Origin: DASQDN01 sp035630195
GTDB lineage: Bacteria; Acidobacteriota; Terriglobia; Bryobacterales; Bryobacteraceae
NCBI GenBank assembly: GCA_035630195.1
Contig: DASQLD010000211.1
Location: 1 to 5,773, forward strand
Direction of reading: 5' to 3'
DNA length: 5,773 nt
Made by a program: the position numbers and the translations under genes
The notes under the pieces: model-generated
The model's input: the letters and a program-made list of their open reading frames with translations, nothing else
What the model was told of the DNA's origin: nothing
The model's database searches: none
Part shown: piece by piece, positions 1 through 5,773 of the stretch
Position numbering within the stretch: the first letter of the stretch is position 1
Layout of the letters: each line of letters begins with the position of its first letter

Positions 1-566
1 ATCCCGAAAAGCAGGTGGCATTCTCCAGCTACGCCAAACATAGAATTAAGGGTTCCATCCTCGACAGCCTACGCCAGCTCGACTGGGCATCCCGTGACCT
101 TCGCCGCCGGCACAAACAGGTCGAGGCCGCGACGCGTGAACTTGCGTCGGAACTGCAGCGCATGCCGATGGAAGCAGAAATCGCAGAACGGCTTGGCATC
201 GATGTCGACAAATGGCGTCAGATGATGATGGAGCTGCGCAATGTTGGCTTGATTTCTGCCAACACACGCGCAACCGATCACGAAGATCTGCCTGCTCCGG
301 AGTATCCGAGCGCTCCGGAGACGCAGCCTGATCATATGTGCGCACGTGTACAGCTGCGCCTGGTGCTCGACAAAGCCATGACGACCCTTCCGGTTCGTTA
401 CAAGCAAGTGGTGGTTCTCTATTACACCAACGAGATGACAATGAAGGAGATCGGTGGAGTGTTAGGGATTAATGAAAGCCGTGTCTCTCAGATCCACAAG
501 TCGGCGCTCGAAAAGATGAGTATCGCTCTACAGACCGCAGGTATTTCTTCCGCAAGCGCGTTTTAA
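1..566 (+). CDS. fliA: FliA/WhiG-family RNA polymerase sigma factor (sigma-28 type), 5' end missing
   Basis: Alternative sigma factor that directs RNA polymerase to sigma-28-type promoters, in most bacteria those of late flagellar and chemotaxis genes. The frame is open to the left edge: codons before the GTG at 15 read P-E-K-Q and join smoothly to VAFSSYAKHRIKGSILDSLR, so that GTG is an internal valine and the gene begins upstream. Visible parts in order are the end of region 2 (YAKHRIKGSILDSLRQLDW, -10 recognition), region 3 (about 35-85 residues in, with EAEIAERLGI) and region 4 (TLPVRYKQVVVLYY, then the helix-turn-helix MKEIGGVLGINESRVSQIH, -35 recognition). The ESRVSQ(I/L)H helix closely matches that of enterobacterial FliA. 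About 187 residues are present against a usual 235-260, so roughly 50-70 are missing. The flagellar role comes from the family; no flagellar gene is visible here. A distinct FliA-like sigma factor with another regulon is the main alternative. Confidence 0.9.
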   Translation, partial: PEKQVAFSSYAKHRIKGSILDSLRQLDWASRDLRRRHKQVEAATRELASELQRMPMEAEIAERLGIDVDKWRQMMMELRNVGLISANTRATDHEDLPAPEYPSAPETQPDHMCARVQLRLVLDKAMTTLPVRYKQVVVLYYTNEMTMKEIGGVLGINESRVSQIHKSALEKMSIALQTAGISSASAF

Positions 567-575
567 TAAAGTCGC

Positions 576-613
576 ATACGGTCAGCGTGCTTCCTACTGC
601 AGGCTGACCGTAT
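576..613. terminator. Hairpin shared by the converging fliA-like and sppA genes, candidate bidirectional terminator
   Basis: An 11-bp perfect inverted repeat, ATACGGTCAGC at 576-586 and GCTGACCGTAT at 603-613, flanks a 16-nt loop. Inside the loop 588-590 can pair with 599-601, leaving one G-G mismatch and an 8-nt apex. It starts 9 nt after the sigma-gene stop, and its right arm encodes SppA residues 568-571, just before the sppA stop at 594-596. The T-rich tail is weak on both sides: CATCATTTTCATC on the plus strand and a short TTTATT on the minus strand. Termination is therefore inferred from position and stem strength, and may be incomplete. Confidence 0.6.
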
Positions 614-2315
614 ACGGCATCATTTTCATCATTCCGCCTCTCAACCATACCTCGTAGTCGAACCCAAGAATTTTCCGAAGCTTAGTCTCTATGGTTTGAT
701 CGCTCGATGTACTTTTCAGATATTGGTCAAGAATACTGCGCTTCGGCGGATAGGGTACCAGTTCAATGCGCTCGTCGGCGCGCAGGCCGGCCTTCTTTTT
801 GAGAAGTTCCAATGCCTTATCCAGTCCGCCCAGTTCGTCTATAAGTCCATTCTGCTTGGCCTGCGATCCCAACCAAGCACGGCCCTGCGCCAAAGGCTCG
901 ATTTCTTCCCACTTCTTCTTTCGACCTTCGGCAACGCGGCTTACAAACTCGTTGTAGATCTCGTCAATTCCTTCCCGAAGTTTGGCTCGAGCTTCGGGCG
1001 TAAGGGGAGTGTAATCGCTGTCAATGGCAGCATTGTTCCCGCGAACAAGGATTTCTTTGTGCACGCCGATTTTGTCATACAAACTTCGCAGGTTGACCTT
1101 GCCATAGACCACGCCAACGGATCCAGTCACCGTGTTCGGATAGGAAACAATTGGATCTCCGGTCATGGAGATGTAGTAGCCACCCGAGGCTGCTGTGTCA
1201 GAGAACGATATTATTGTTGGCTTTTTCTTGCTGAGAAGCCGTACTTCGCGCAACATTTCGTCCGAAGCCACGGCATCCCCACCGGGTGAATCAACGCGCA
1301 TAATTACACCGGAAATTGAGTTATCGGAGCTGACTCGGCGCAGCATTTTAATGAAAGCCCCGGAAGTAAAGCCTTCATCTGTTCCCATAGCATCGGTTCC
1401 TTCGCCACGAGTGATTGCGCCTTCGCCGACAACAAACGCGATACGCTTCTTTGCGGCGCGATCTTTGCCGCCGGTAGCGCTGACGTAGTCGTGAAAAGAG
1501 AACTTCTTTAACTCACCCTGCTTCAACCGGTCTCTTAACTCTCCGTAGACCTGGTCTTCATATCGCAGCGCATCTACCAAACCTTTACCTGCGGCTTGGC
1601 GTGCCGTATATGGGCCTTGGTCAATCAACCCACGCATCTCCGCAACACTTTTTTTGCGGCTCTCCGAATACGTGGTCAACATGTTGGAATAAACGCCGTC
1701 AAGAATTGAATCAATAACCTCGCGCGATTCAGGCGATAGGGCCGTCTCACTGAACATGTCGCCCGCATCTTTGTATTTGCCGCGATGCTCGATTTCAACA
1801 GCAACGCCGATCTTGCTGAGAGCATTTTTCAGAAACATCACTTCTGCGCGGAGCCCTTTAACGTCAAAAAGGTCTTCCGGTGACATGTAAATGCGATCGG
1901 CCGCAGTAGCCAGATAATACTCGCGCGACCGGGGTGTCCGGATAACGGCAACGAGCGGTTTTCCGGATTTCTTAAACGCAAGAAGTCCGTCGCGGAGTTC
2001 CTGAATCTTACCCCAGCCGGCTCCGATGCGCCCGGTCTCAAGAACGACCGCCTTAATCCGGCCATCGTTTGCGGCGCTGCGCAGCCCGTGCCACGCGTCA
2101 AGAATCGTAAACGTGTCTGTGGAACCTATGAATGGTATTGGAATGTGTACAGGCTGCTTCTCAGGAATGTCGCCGTCCAGATTAAGAATCAGTGTTGCGC
2201 CGTCCGGCACGGTGGGACGGCGTTCGCTGAGTCGAATGGCCGAAAAGACAAAAACGAGACCTGTTAGAACGGCCAGGACAAGACCAGTCAGTATTCCGAT
2301 CAGGAACTTCTTCAT
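594..2315 (-). CDS. sppA: Signal peptide peptidase SppA, 67K type (peptidase family S49)
   Basis: Inner-membrane serine protease that degrades signal peptides left after protein export. The 573 residues fit the long two-domain form. Residues 4-27 form an uncleaved signal anchor (MKKFLIGILTGLVLAVLTGL). The N-terminal S49 domain (about 75-255) carries HRGKYKDAGDMF, whose K182 aligns with the catalytic lysine of E. coli SppA (GTYKSAVEPF). The C-terminal S49 domain (about 290-500) has the RVDSPGGDA loop at 340-349 and the nucleophile motif DTAASGGYYIS, giving S377 as the likely serine. The dyad is thus complete across the two halves. The ATG at 2315 is supported by the signal anchor that follows directly, although no good Shine-Dalgarno sequence precedes it. 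It lies 89 bp downstream of the response regulator on the same strand and may be read from it or from its own promoter. The tail ending in MMPYTVSLQ appears intact. Confidence 0.95.
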   Translation of the reverse strand: MKKFLIGILTGLVLAVLTGLVFVFSAIRLSERRPTVPDGATLILNLDGDIPEKQPVHIPIPFIGSTDTFTILDAWHGLRSAANDGRIKAVVLETGRIGAGWGKIQELRDGLLAFKKSGKPLVAVIRTPRSREYYLATAADRIYMSPEDLFDVKGLRAEVMFLKNALSKIGVAVEIEHRGKYKDAGDMFSETALSPESREVIDSILDGVYSNMLTTYSESRKKSVAEMRGLIDQGPYTARQAAGKGLVDALRYEDQVYGELRDRLKQGELKKFSFHDYVSATGGKDRAAKKRIAFVVGEGAITRGEGTDAMGTDEGFTSGAFIKMLRRVSSDNSISGVIMRVDSPGGDAVASDEMLREVRLLSKKKPTIISFSDTAASGGYYISMTGDPIVSYPNTVTGSVGVVYGKVNLRSLYDKIGVHKEILVRGNNAAIDSDYTPLTPEARAKLREGIDEIYNEFVSRVAEGRKKKWEEIEPLAQGRAWLGSQAKQNGLIDELGGLDKALELLKKKAGLRADERIELVPYPPKRSILDQYLKSTSSDQTIETKLRKILGFDYEVWLRGGMMKMMPYTVSLQ

Positions 2316-2374
2316 AGCGTAGGCTTTGACAGCTCAGCTTTAGAATAGCGCCTTACGCGAGCTTGCAACCTTAA

Positions 2375-2395
2375 GCCGAAGACACGGTCTTGGGC
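2375..2395 (-). other. Small hairpin between the response regulator and sppA, possible weak terminator or attenuator
   Basis: On the minus strand GCC-C-AAGAC-CGT-GTCTT-C-GGC folds into a 5-bp inner stem with a 3-nt loop, one C-C mismatch and a 3-bp outer stem. It lies 10-30 nt after the regulator stop. No T-run follows (the next bases are TTAAGGTTGC), so an intrinsic terminator is doubtful. It could be a processing or attenuation structure, or chance. Confidence 0.25.
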
Positions 2396-2404
2396 GGGAC
2401 CTGT

Positions 2405-3070
2405 TTAAACCAGATTTGGGATCTTAATGATCTTCTTTTGAATGGCGTACTGAACGAGTTGTGCCTTGTTGTGAATATCAAGCTTGCGCATAAGGTTAAA
2501 CTTGTGCGCTTCAACTGTCTTTACGCTCAGATTGAGATCGCAGGCAATCTCCTTAACGGAGTTACCCTCGGCAAGCATTTTCAACACTTCGCGCTCACGT
2601 GTGGTCAACGTCGCAAACCGAGGCATGCGGTTGGCAGACTTAATGCGCGTTCGAAAATCGTCGACGAGCTGCGATAACATTCGAGGACTGAGATAGCTTC
2701 CCCCGCGGCAGATGTCGCGAATTGCCGCGACCAGTTGCTGCGCCGGGCTGTCTTTCAAGACATAACCGCTAGCGCCAACTTCCATGCCTTCGACGAGATA
2801 ATCTTCATCGTCGTACATCGTGAGAAACAGAACTCTCGTCTCCGGACGAATCTTCTTGATTTGCCTCGTGGCTTCGAAACTGCTTAAGCCCGGCATCCCG
2901 ATATCCATGAGAACAACGTCGGGCCGGAGTTCGCCGCATTTGTCGACAGCATCACCGCCGTTGGACGCCTCTCCAACGACTTCCATATCATTCTCGGCAG
3001 ATATGAGGGTTCTTATCCCTTGGCGGAACAACGTGTGGTCGTCCGCCAGCATGATCCGAGTCTTTGACAT
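2405..3070 (-). CDS. NarL/FixJ-family response regulator (REC + LuxR-type HTH)
   Basis: DNA-binding output half of a two-component system, phosphorylated by a partner kinase and then binding promoters as a dimer. Its 221 residues are typical of the family. The receiver domain (about 4-120) has the acidic pair D10/D11, phospho-acceptor D56 in VVLMDIGMPG, T84, Y103 and the conserved K106 in GYVLKDS, so all the switch residues are present. A linker of about 35 residues leads to a LuxR-type helix-turn-helix (about 153-215) with LTTREREVLKMLAEGNSVKEI and recognition helix SVKTVEAHKFNLMRKL. The ATG at 3070 is preceded by AGAGGGG (3074-3080), a good ribosome binding site. The gene lies 75 bp downstream of a HisKA_3 kinase, the class that normally partners NarL-type regulators, so the pair is probably cognate. 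A sigma-28-like promoter candidate lies in that gap. The target genes cannot be read from the sequence. Confidence 0.95.
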   Translation of the reverse strand: MSKTRIMLADDHTLFRQGIRTLISAENDMEVVGEASNGGDAVDKCGELRPDVVLMDIGMPGLSSFEATRQIKKIRPETRVLFLTMYDDEDYLVEGMEVGASGYVLKDSPAQQLVAAIRDICRGGSYLSPRMLSQLVDDFRTRIKSANRMPRFATLTTREREVLKMLAEGNSVKEIACDLNLSVKTVEAHKFNLMRKLDIHNKAQLVQYAIQKKIIKIPNLV

Positions 3071-3106
3071 AATCCCCTCTAATACTTAATGCTGGTACCG
3101 ACCCTG

Positions 3107-3134
3107 TTATCGTACTACAACTAGCGGGCATTTA
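3107..3134 (-). promoter_or_regulatory. Candidate sigma-28 (FliA/SigD-type) promoter of the response regulator gene
   Basis: Read on the minus strand, TAAA (3134-3131), a 16-nt spacer and TACGATAA (3114-3107) match the sigma-28 pattern TAAA-N15-GCCGATAA at every -35 base and 6 of 8 -10 bases. The spacer is one longer than the E. coli optimum and within the range reported for Bacillus SigD. A start site near 3100 would give a leader of about 30 nt holding the AGAGGGG site. The element is in one of the few intergenic gaps, pointing at the downstream gene. Chance occurrence remains possible. Confidence 0.4.
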
Positions 3135-3145
3135 CGAGTTTTTAC

Positions 3146-4714
3146 TTAGGGAATTGGCAACTCTATCTCAATTACCGTGCCACTTTTTTTACGCGTACTA
3201 GGTTTACTCCCCTCTTTGCGGGTACTGTAAATCGAAACTCTACCCCCGAGTACGGCCACTCTCTCCCTAATTCCCACTAATCCGAAACAATCTTTTCGGC
3301 CCAGAGCGGTCTCTACATCGAATCCAATACCATCATCCTCGATGTTAAGCCTTAGTACCTTATCGACGACGGTTATTGAAATGTTTACGGTGGCAGCCGC
3401 GGAATGTTGCGAGATATTGCTGAAACACTCTTGCGCTAGACGATAAATGACGACCTGGAAATTCGAGTCCATCGCGGGGAGATGAGGTACATTCAGGCGG
3501 ACATCGGCGGGATAGCGTTCGCGAAATCGATGAACTAGCTGGCGTAGAGCCGCGCCAAGCCCGAGTTGTTCGAGCACAGCCGGACTGAGATCGCTGATAA
3601 GTCGCCGCATGTCGAGAATCGTTTTCTCGGTAATATCCCGTGTCTCGGCAAGCCTTTCCCGCTCTTCGCTGCCTTCCGGCAAGGCCTGCTCAATCATTTC
3701 CATCTGAAGGCGAATAACAACCAGAGACTGACCTGCGTCGTCGTGCAATTCGCGGCTGATGCGGCGTCGCTCATTCTCTTCTACCATCAGCATTCGGATT
3801 GCAAGTTTGCTGAGCTGATCCTCCCGTAGAGCGATATCTTCCAGCAGACGCGTTTTCTGCGCGGCAGCGTGGAATCGCTCGCCGGCCGCGGAAAGCAACT
3901 CGATTTCACGAGGCAGCAATTCGCAATCGCTATCAAATCCCAATTGGATGACGCCGCCGTGGGCGACGGGCGTGGACCAGACGCATTTGAATCGCTTCCG
4001 CCAACCCTTATCGAGAAAGAGGACCGGCTGCGACAGCCGTTGGGACTTCAAGAGACGTCTACGGCTCGCCGCAGTGGCGGGAACCACGGCGAGGGTTTTC
4101 GGAGTGGCTGCCCGAGCGGTGCTCGCCGCAAGCTGCCAATGACTGCGGTCTTCCGTCGACAGATAGAGATGCCCTGCGCTGGCTCCGCAATTCATCGCCA
4201 TCGACTCAATGAACTGCCGATACAAGACATCGACATTTGAAGACTGCACTTCGAGTTGAAATAACTCATAGAACGCCCGCGACTCAGCCTCACGGACTTC
4301 GTAGTAAGCGTGGTTTAAAGCAAGAATCGTGCAGAAGCTCAATTGCTCACGAACCCATGCATAGGCAGGGTCGGGAACAGCGGCGCTGATCAAGTTGTCG
4401 CAGATTTGTAGTGCGCGAGTAACGTCATTGGGCGTGACGTTACGCTTCGCCAGTACTCTTCCGCTAGCGTCCACATTCTGAAAAAACACCGTCAACTTCT
4501 TTTTAGCGAGAAGAGCGCGAGCCGCTTCCAACGGAGAGATACGAGCCAGACTCTCCCGCCGTGGTTTGTCAAACCCTTCCCGCTGGAGCGCCCGGTCAAA
4601 CTTCCGCTCGAGCGCTGCCAACGTGGGCTGCAGCTTCAAACTTAATTCCCGTACGTGTTCGGTTAATCGACGACCCAGCAAATCTGCCGTAGCAGCCAAT
4701 TCTGTGTGGCTCAC
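3146..4714 (-). CDS. Soluble sensor histidine kinase, HisKA_3/NarX-type, with GAF-like sensor region
   Basis: Signal-sensing kinase of a two-component system, expected to autophosphorylate and pass phosphate to the adjacent NarL-type regulator. Of 522 residues, 1-145 are helical-looking and charged and I do not recognise them. About 155-290 looks like a GAF-type sensor fold (VLYRQFIESMAMNCGASAGHLYL onward), a weak call. A helix at 285-315 leads to the dimerisation domain, ERRRISRELHDDAGQS, with H324 as phospho-acceptor. The ATPase domain (about 418-520) has the N box (E429, N433), the G1 box IEDDGIGFD (459-466) and FGLVGIRERV (477-486). No signal peptide or membrane segment is seen, so it is probably cytoplasmic. 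The loop before the last strand is longer than usual and basic (497-511). The start is GTG at 4714, the first possible in frame. It follows an ankyrin gene by 7 nt and precedes the regulator by 75 bp. Confidence 0.93.
   Translation of the reverse strand: MSHTELAATADLLGRRLTEHVRELSLKLQPTLAALERKFDRALQREGFDKPRRESLARISPLEAARALLAKKKLTVFFQNVDASGRVLAKRNVTPNDVTRALQICDNLISAAVPDPAYAWVREQLSFCTILALNHAYYEVREAESRAFYELFQLEVQSSNVDVLYRQFIESMAMNCGASAGHLYLSTEDRSHWQLAASTARAATPKTLAVVPATAASRRRLLKSQRLSQPVLFLDKGWRKRFKCVWSTPVAHGGVIQLGFDSDCELLPREIELLSAAGERFHAAAQKTRLLEDIALREDQLSKLAIRMLMVEENERRRISRELHDDAGQSLVVIRLQMEMIEQALPEGSEERERLAETRDITEKTILDMRRLISDLSPAVLEQLGLGAALRQLVHRFRERYPADVRLNVPHLPAMDSNFQVVIYRLAQECFSNISQHSAAATVNISITVVDKVLRLNIEDDGIGFDVETALGRKDCFGLVGIRERVAVLGGRVSIYSTRKEGSKPSTRKKSGTVIEIELPIP
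3360..3387 (-). promoter_or_regulatory. Second sigma-28-like element, inside the kinase gene
   Basis: On the minus strand TAAA (3387-3384), a 16-nt spacer and GTCGATAA (3367-3360) match the sigma-28 -10 octamer GCCGATAA at 7 of 8 positions. It has the same strand and the same spacer length as the element at 3107-3134. It lies in the codons for about residues 443-452 of the kinase, some 290 bp before the regulator ATG. Coding constraint could explain it, so it is only a lead. Confidence 0.2.
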
Positions 4715-4715
4715 T

Positions 4716-4720
4716 CTCCT
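4716..4720 (-). promoter_or_regulatory. Ribosome binding site of the kinase gene, with unusually short spacing
   Basis: AGGAG occupies the 7-nt gap between the ankyrin stop (TAA, 4724-4722) and the kinase GTG (4714-4712), leaving one base before the GTG where 5-9 are usual. The upstream frame has no ATG, GTG or TTG before its stop at 4747-4745. The next in-frame candidate is TTG at 4699-4697, about 16 nt beyond AGGAG. Either GTG is used with help from coupling to the ankyrin gene, or the annotated start is a few codons off. Confidence 0.45.
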
Positions 4721-4721
4721 A

Positions 4722-5773
4722 TTATTTGCGCGTACCGGGGTCCTTCAGAATTGTCACAATTTCCTTGTGGCCGTTGTCGGCTGCGCACTGCAACGGAGTC
4801 TGCTTGGCCTTATTTCTCAGGCTCGTGTCCGCGCCGGCCGCTAGCAGCGCCCTCACCGCCTCGATACGACCCCACGACGCTGCGTGATGCAGAGGAGTTG
4901 CATTGTTCTCAGCGTCTTTCGCATTTACGTCAGCGCCTTTTGACAGAAGCAGCTTAAGGACGGAGATCTGCCCCCCAAGCGCGGCGTCATGCAGCGGAGT
5001 TGAACCCAAGGCGTTGCGGGAGTTCACGTCGGCTCCGTGATCAATCAAGATCTGGGCGATTTCGGTGAAGCCCTTCAATGCTGCGTCGTGCAACAGGAAA
5101 CCTGCATTGGGGTCGAGTCCGCGGGCCAGCAGTATACTGACCATGTCCAACTGCCCTCTCAACACGGCATCCTTCAACTGCCTGGCGCCGGCTTCAGTTC
5201 CTCCCTTCAGACCCCGATCGAGAAAGACCGCTACGACTTTGGCTTGCCGGTAACGCAATGCCTCGTCGAGCGCGGTGGCCCCGCTCTTAGTCTTGGCCTC
5301 AGGATCGGCCCCACGCTTCAACAGAATCTCCACGGTTTCCGCGTGCCCCTTGGCCGCAGCCTCATGTAGAGGAGTGGCGCCAGCCTCAGAATTCACGGCT
5401 TTTGCATTTGCGCCTTTATCCAGTAACAGTTCGATTACCGCGACGTGACCTTTCCAGGCCGCTTCGAATAGTGGAGTATTACCGGTCGAGTCCGGAACAT
5501 CAACCGCCGCTCCCTTGGCGATCAGCAATTCGGCGATCTCGCGATAACCGCGATTCGCCGCCAGATGAAGGGCTGTGGATCCCGTTCGATTCTTAGCGCC
5601 CACGGCTGCGCCGCTCTTCAACAGGAGTTCAGCTGCATCCTTGTGATTCGTGATGACTGCGTACTGGAGGGGTGTCGATCCAGTCTCCGAATGCTGCGCA
5701 TCAACTTGTGCGCCGCTGTTCAACAGCAGCTCGATGAGTGAAAGCTCTCCGCTCCAGGCTGCATCGTGTAGCG
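4722..5773 (-). CDS. Ankyrin-repeat protein, N-terminus missing
   Basis: Protein-protein interaction scaffold built almost wholly of ankyrin repeats; its partner is not known. The frame is open to the right edge: codons 5771-5724 read LHDAAWSGELSLIELL and continue into LNSGAQVDAQ, a regular repeat. The TTG at 5723 is therefore an internal leucine, not a start. About 349 residues are visible, holding roughly eleven repeats of 30-34 residues with the TPLHxAAxxGHxxxVxxLLxxGAD signature. Repeats six and seven (about 5280-5097) have lost the TPLH tetrapeptide (TALDEALRYRQ, RQLKDAVLRGQ) but keep the helix pattern. The protein ends shortly after a last short repeat, in DPGTRK. Any signal peptide lies outside the window, so its location is unknown. 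Its stop is 7 nt before the kinase start, which implies co-transcription and suggests a link to the kinase pathway; that link is inference. Confidence 0.93.
   Translation of the reverse strand, partial: LHDAAWSGELSLIELLLNSGAQVDAQHSETGSTPLQYAVITNHKDAAELLLKSGAAVGAKNRTGSTALHLAANRGYREIAELLIAKGAAVDVPDSTGNTPLFEAAWKGHVAVIELLLDKGANAKAVNSEAGATPLHEAAAKGHAETVEILLKRGADPEAKTKSGATALDEALRYRQAKVVAVFLDRGLKGGTEAGARQLKDAVLRGQLDMVSILLARGLDPNAGFLLHDAALKGFTEIAQILIDHGADVNSRNALGSTPLHDAALGGQISVLKLLLSKGADVNAKDAENNATPLHHAASWGRIEAVRALLAAGADTSLRNKAKQTPLQCAADNGHKEIVTILKDPGTRK
4725..5773 (-). repeat. Tandem ankyrin repeats, about eleven units (protein-level, diverged at DNA level)
   Basis: Unit boundaries, reading right to left: 5773-5679 (partial), 5678-5580, 5579-5481, 5480-5379, 5378-5280, 5279-5187, 5186-5097, 5096-5004, 5003-4902, 4901-4803 and 4802-4725 (short C-terminal cap). 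Most are 33 residues. Three carry one extra residue in the turn (the first visible, with HSETG, the fourth with NSEAG, the ninth with DAENN), and the sixth to eighth are 30-31 residues. No two units are near-identical in DNA, so the array looks old rather than freshly expanded. Confidence 0.9.

Noticed and set aside
15..17. GTG at 15 as the start of the sigma-factor gene
   Set aside because: Codons before it (P-E-K-Q) continue the conserved region 2 of FliA-type sigma factors, and starting at 15 would remove most of region 2. The gene is cut by the window edge.
696..1289. Long plus-strand open frame (197 codons) opposite sppA
   Set aside because: It lies wholly antisense to a well-supported gene, resembles no family I know, and is a by-product of sppA codon use.
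1315..1345. Another CGATAA with an upstream TAAA on the minus strand inside sppA
   Set aside because: The spacer to the -10 octamer is 18 nt, outside the usual sigma-28 range, and the site is within coding sequence facing no gene start.
2342..2368. Possible sigma-70 promoter before sppA on the minus strand (TTGCAA, 15-nt spacer, TATTCT)
   Set aside because: The spacer is short and the -10 box matches the consensus at only 4 of 6 bases; this is within chance.
5721..5723. TTG at 5723 as the start of the ankyrin protein
   Set aside because: The frame stays open to the right edge and the upstream codons spell another ankyrin repeat, so the TTG is an internal leucine.
4725..5773. Periodic repeats of about 99 bp suggesting a CRISPR-like or satellite array
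   Set aside because: The period is that of 33-residue ankyrin repeats. The units are diverged in DNA and the frame is unbroken.
1..5773. Mobile elements, tRNA or rRNA genes, defence islands
   Set aside because: No transposase, integrase, terminal repeats, tRNA-like fold or rRNA stretch was seen. The four minus-strand genes and the sigma gene fill the window almost completely.

Overview
The window is gene-dense bacterial chromosome. It holds the 3' part of one plus-strand gene and a block of four minus-strand genes that runs in from the right edge. There are no RNA genes, insertion sequences, CRISPR arrays or phage genes, and the largest gap between genes is 89 bp. The organism is probably an acidobacterium (Acidobacteriota). 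This rests on remembered resemblance of the FliA-type sigma factor (the LDWASRDLRRRHKQVEAA stretch) to acidobacterial homologues, and on the company of a 67K-type SppA and a soluble NarX/NarL-type pair. It is an inference and no search was run.

Layout, left to right. At 1-566 (+) lies the C-terminal three quarters of a FliA/WhiG-family sigma factor, cut by the left edge. It converges on sppA (594-2315, -), a membrane-anchored signal peptide peptidase. A hairpin with an 11-bp perfect stem (576-613) sits between them, and one arm lies inside the last codons of sppA. Further right, all on the minus strand, are a NarL/FixJ-type response regulator (2405-3070), a soluble HisKA_3-type histidine kinase with a GAF-like region (3146-4714), and an ankyrin-repeat protein (4722 to the right edge, N-terminus missing).

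Transcription of the block runs right to left: ankyrin protein, kinase, regulator, sppA. The ankyrin stop and the kinase start are only 7 nt apart, so these two are very likely co-transcribed and probably translationally coupled. The kinase and regulator have the family features of a cognate pair. With no membrane segment in the kinase, the signal is probably sensed in the cytoplasm, and the ankyrin protein is a candidate protein-binding partner. SppA is a housekeeping envelope protease and need not share a function with the others.

The most interesting non-coding signal is in the 75-bp gap before the regulator. There TAAA-N16-TACGATAA resembles a sigma-28 (FliA) promoter and is well placed before the ribosome binding site and ATG. 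A second copy of the same architecture lies inside the kinase gene on the same strand. With a FliA-family gene in the same window, this suggests, without proving, that the regulator belongs to the sigma-28 (motility) regulon. Otherwise the gene content is ordinary and I see no clear new system.
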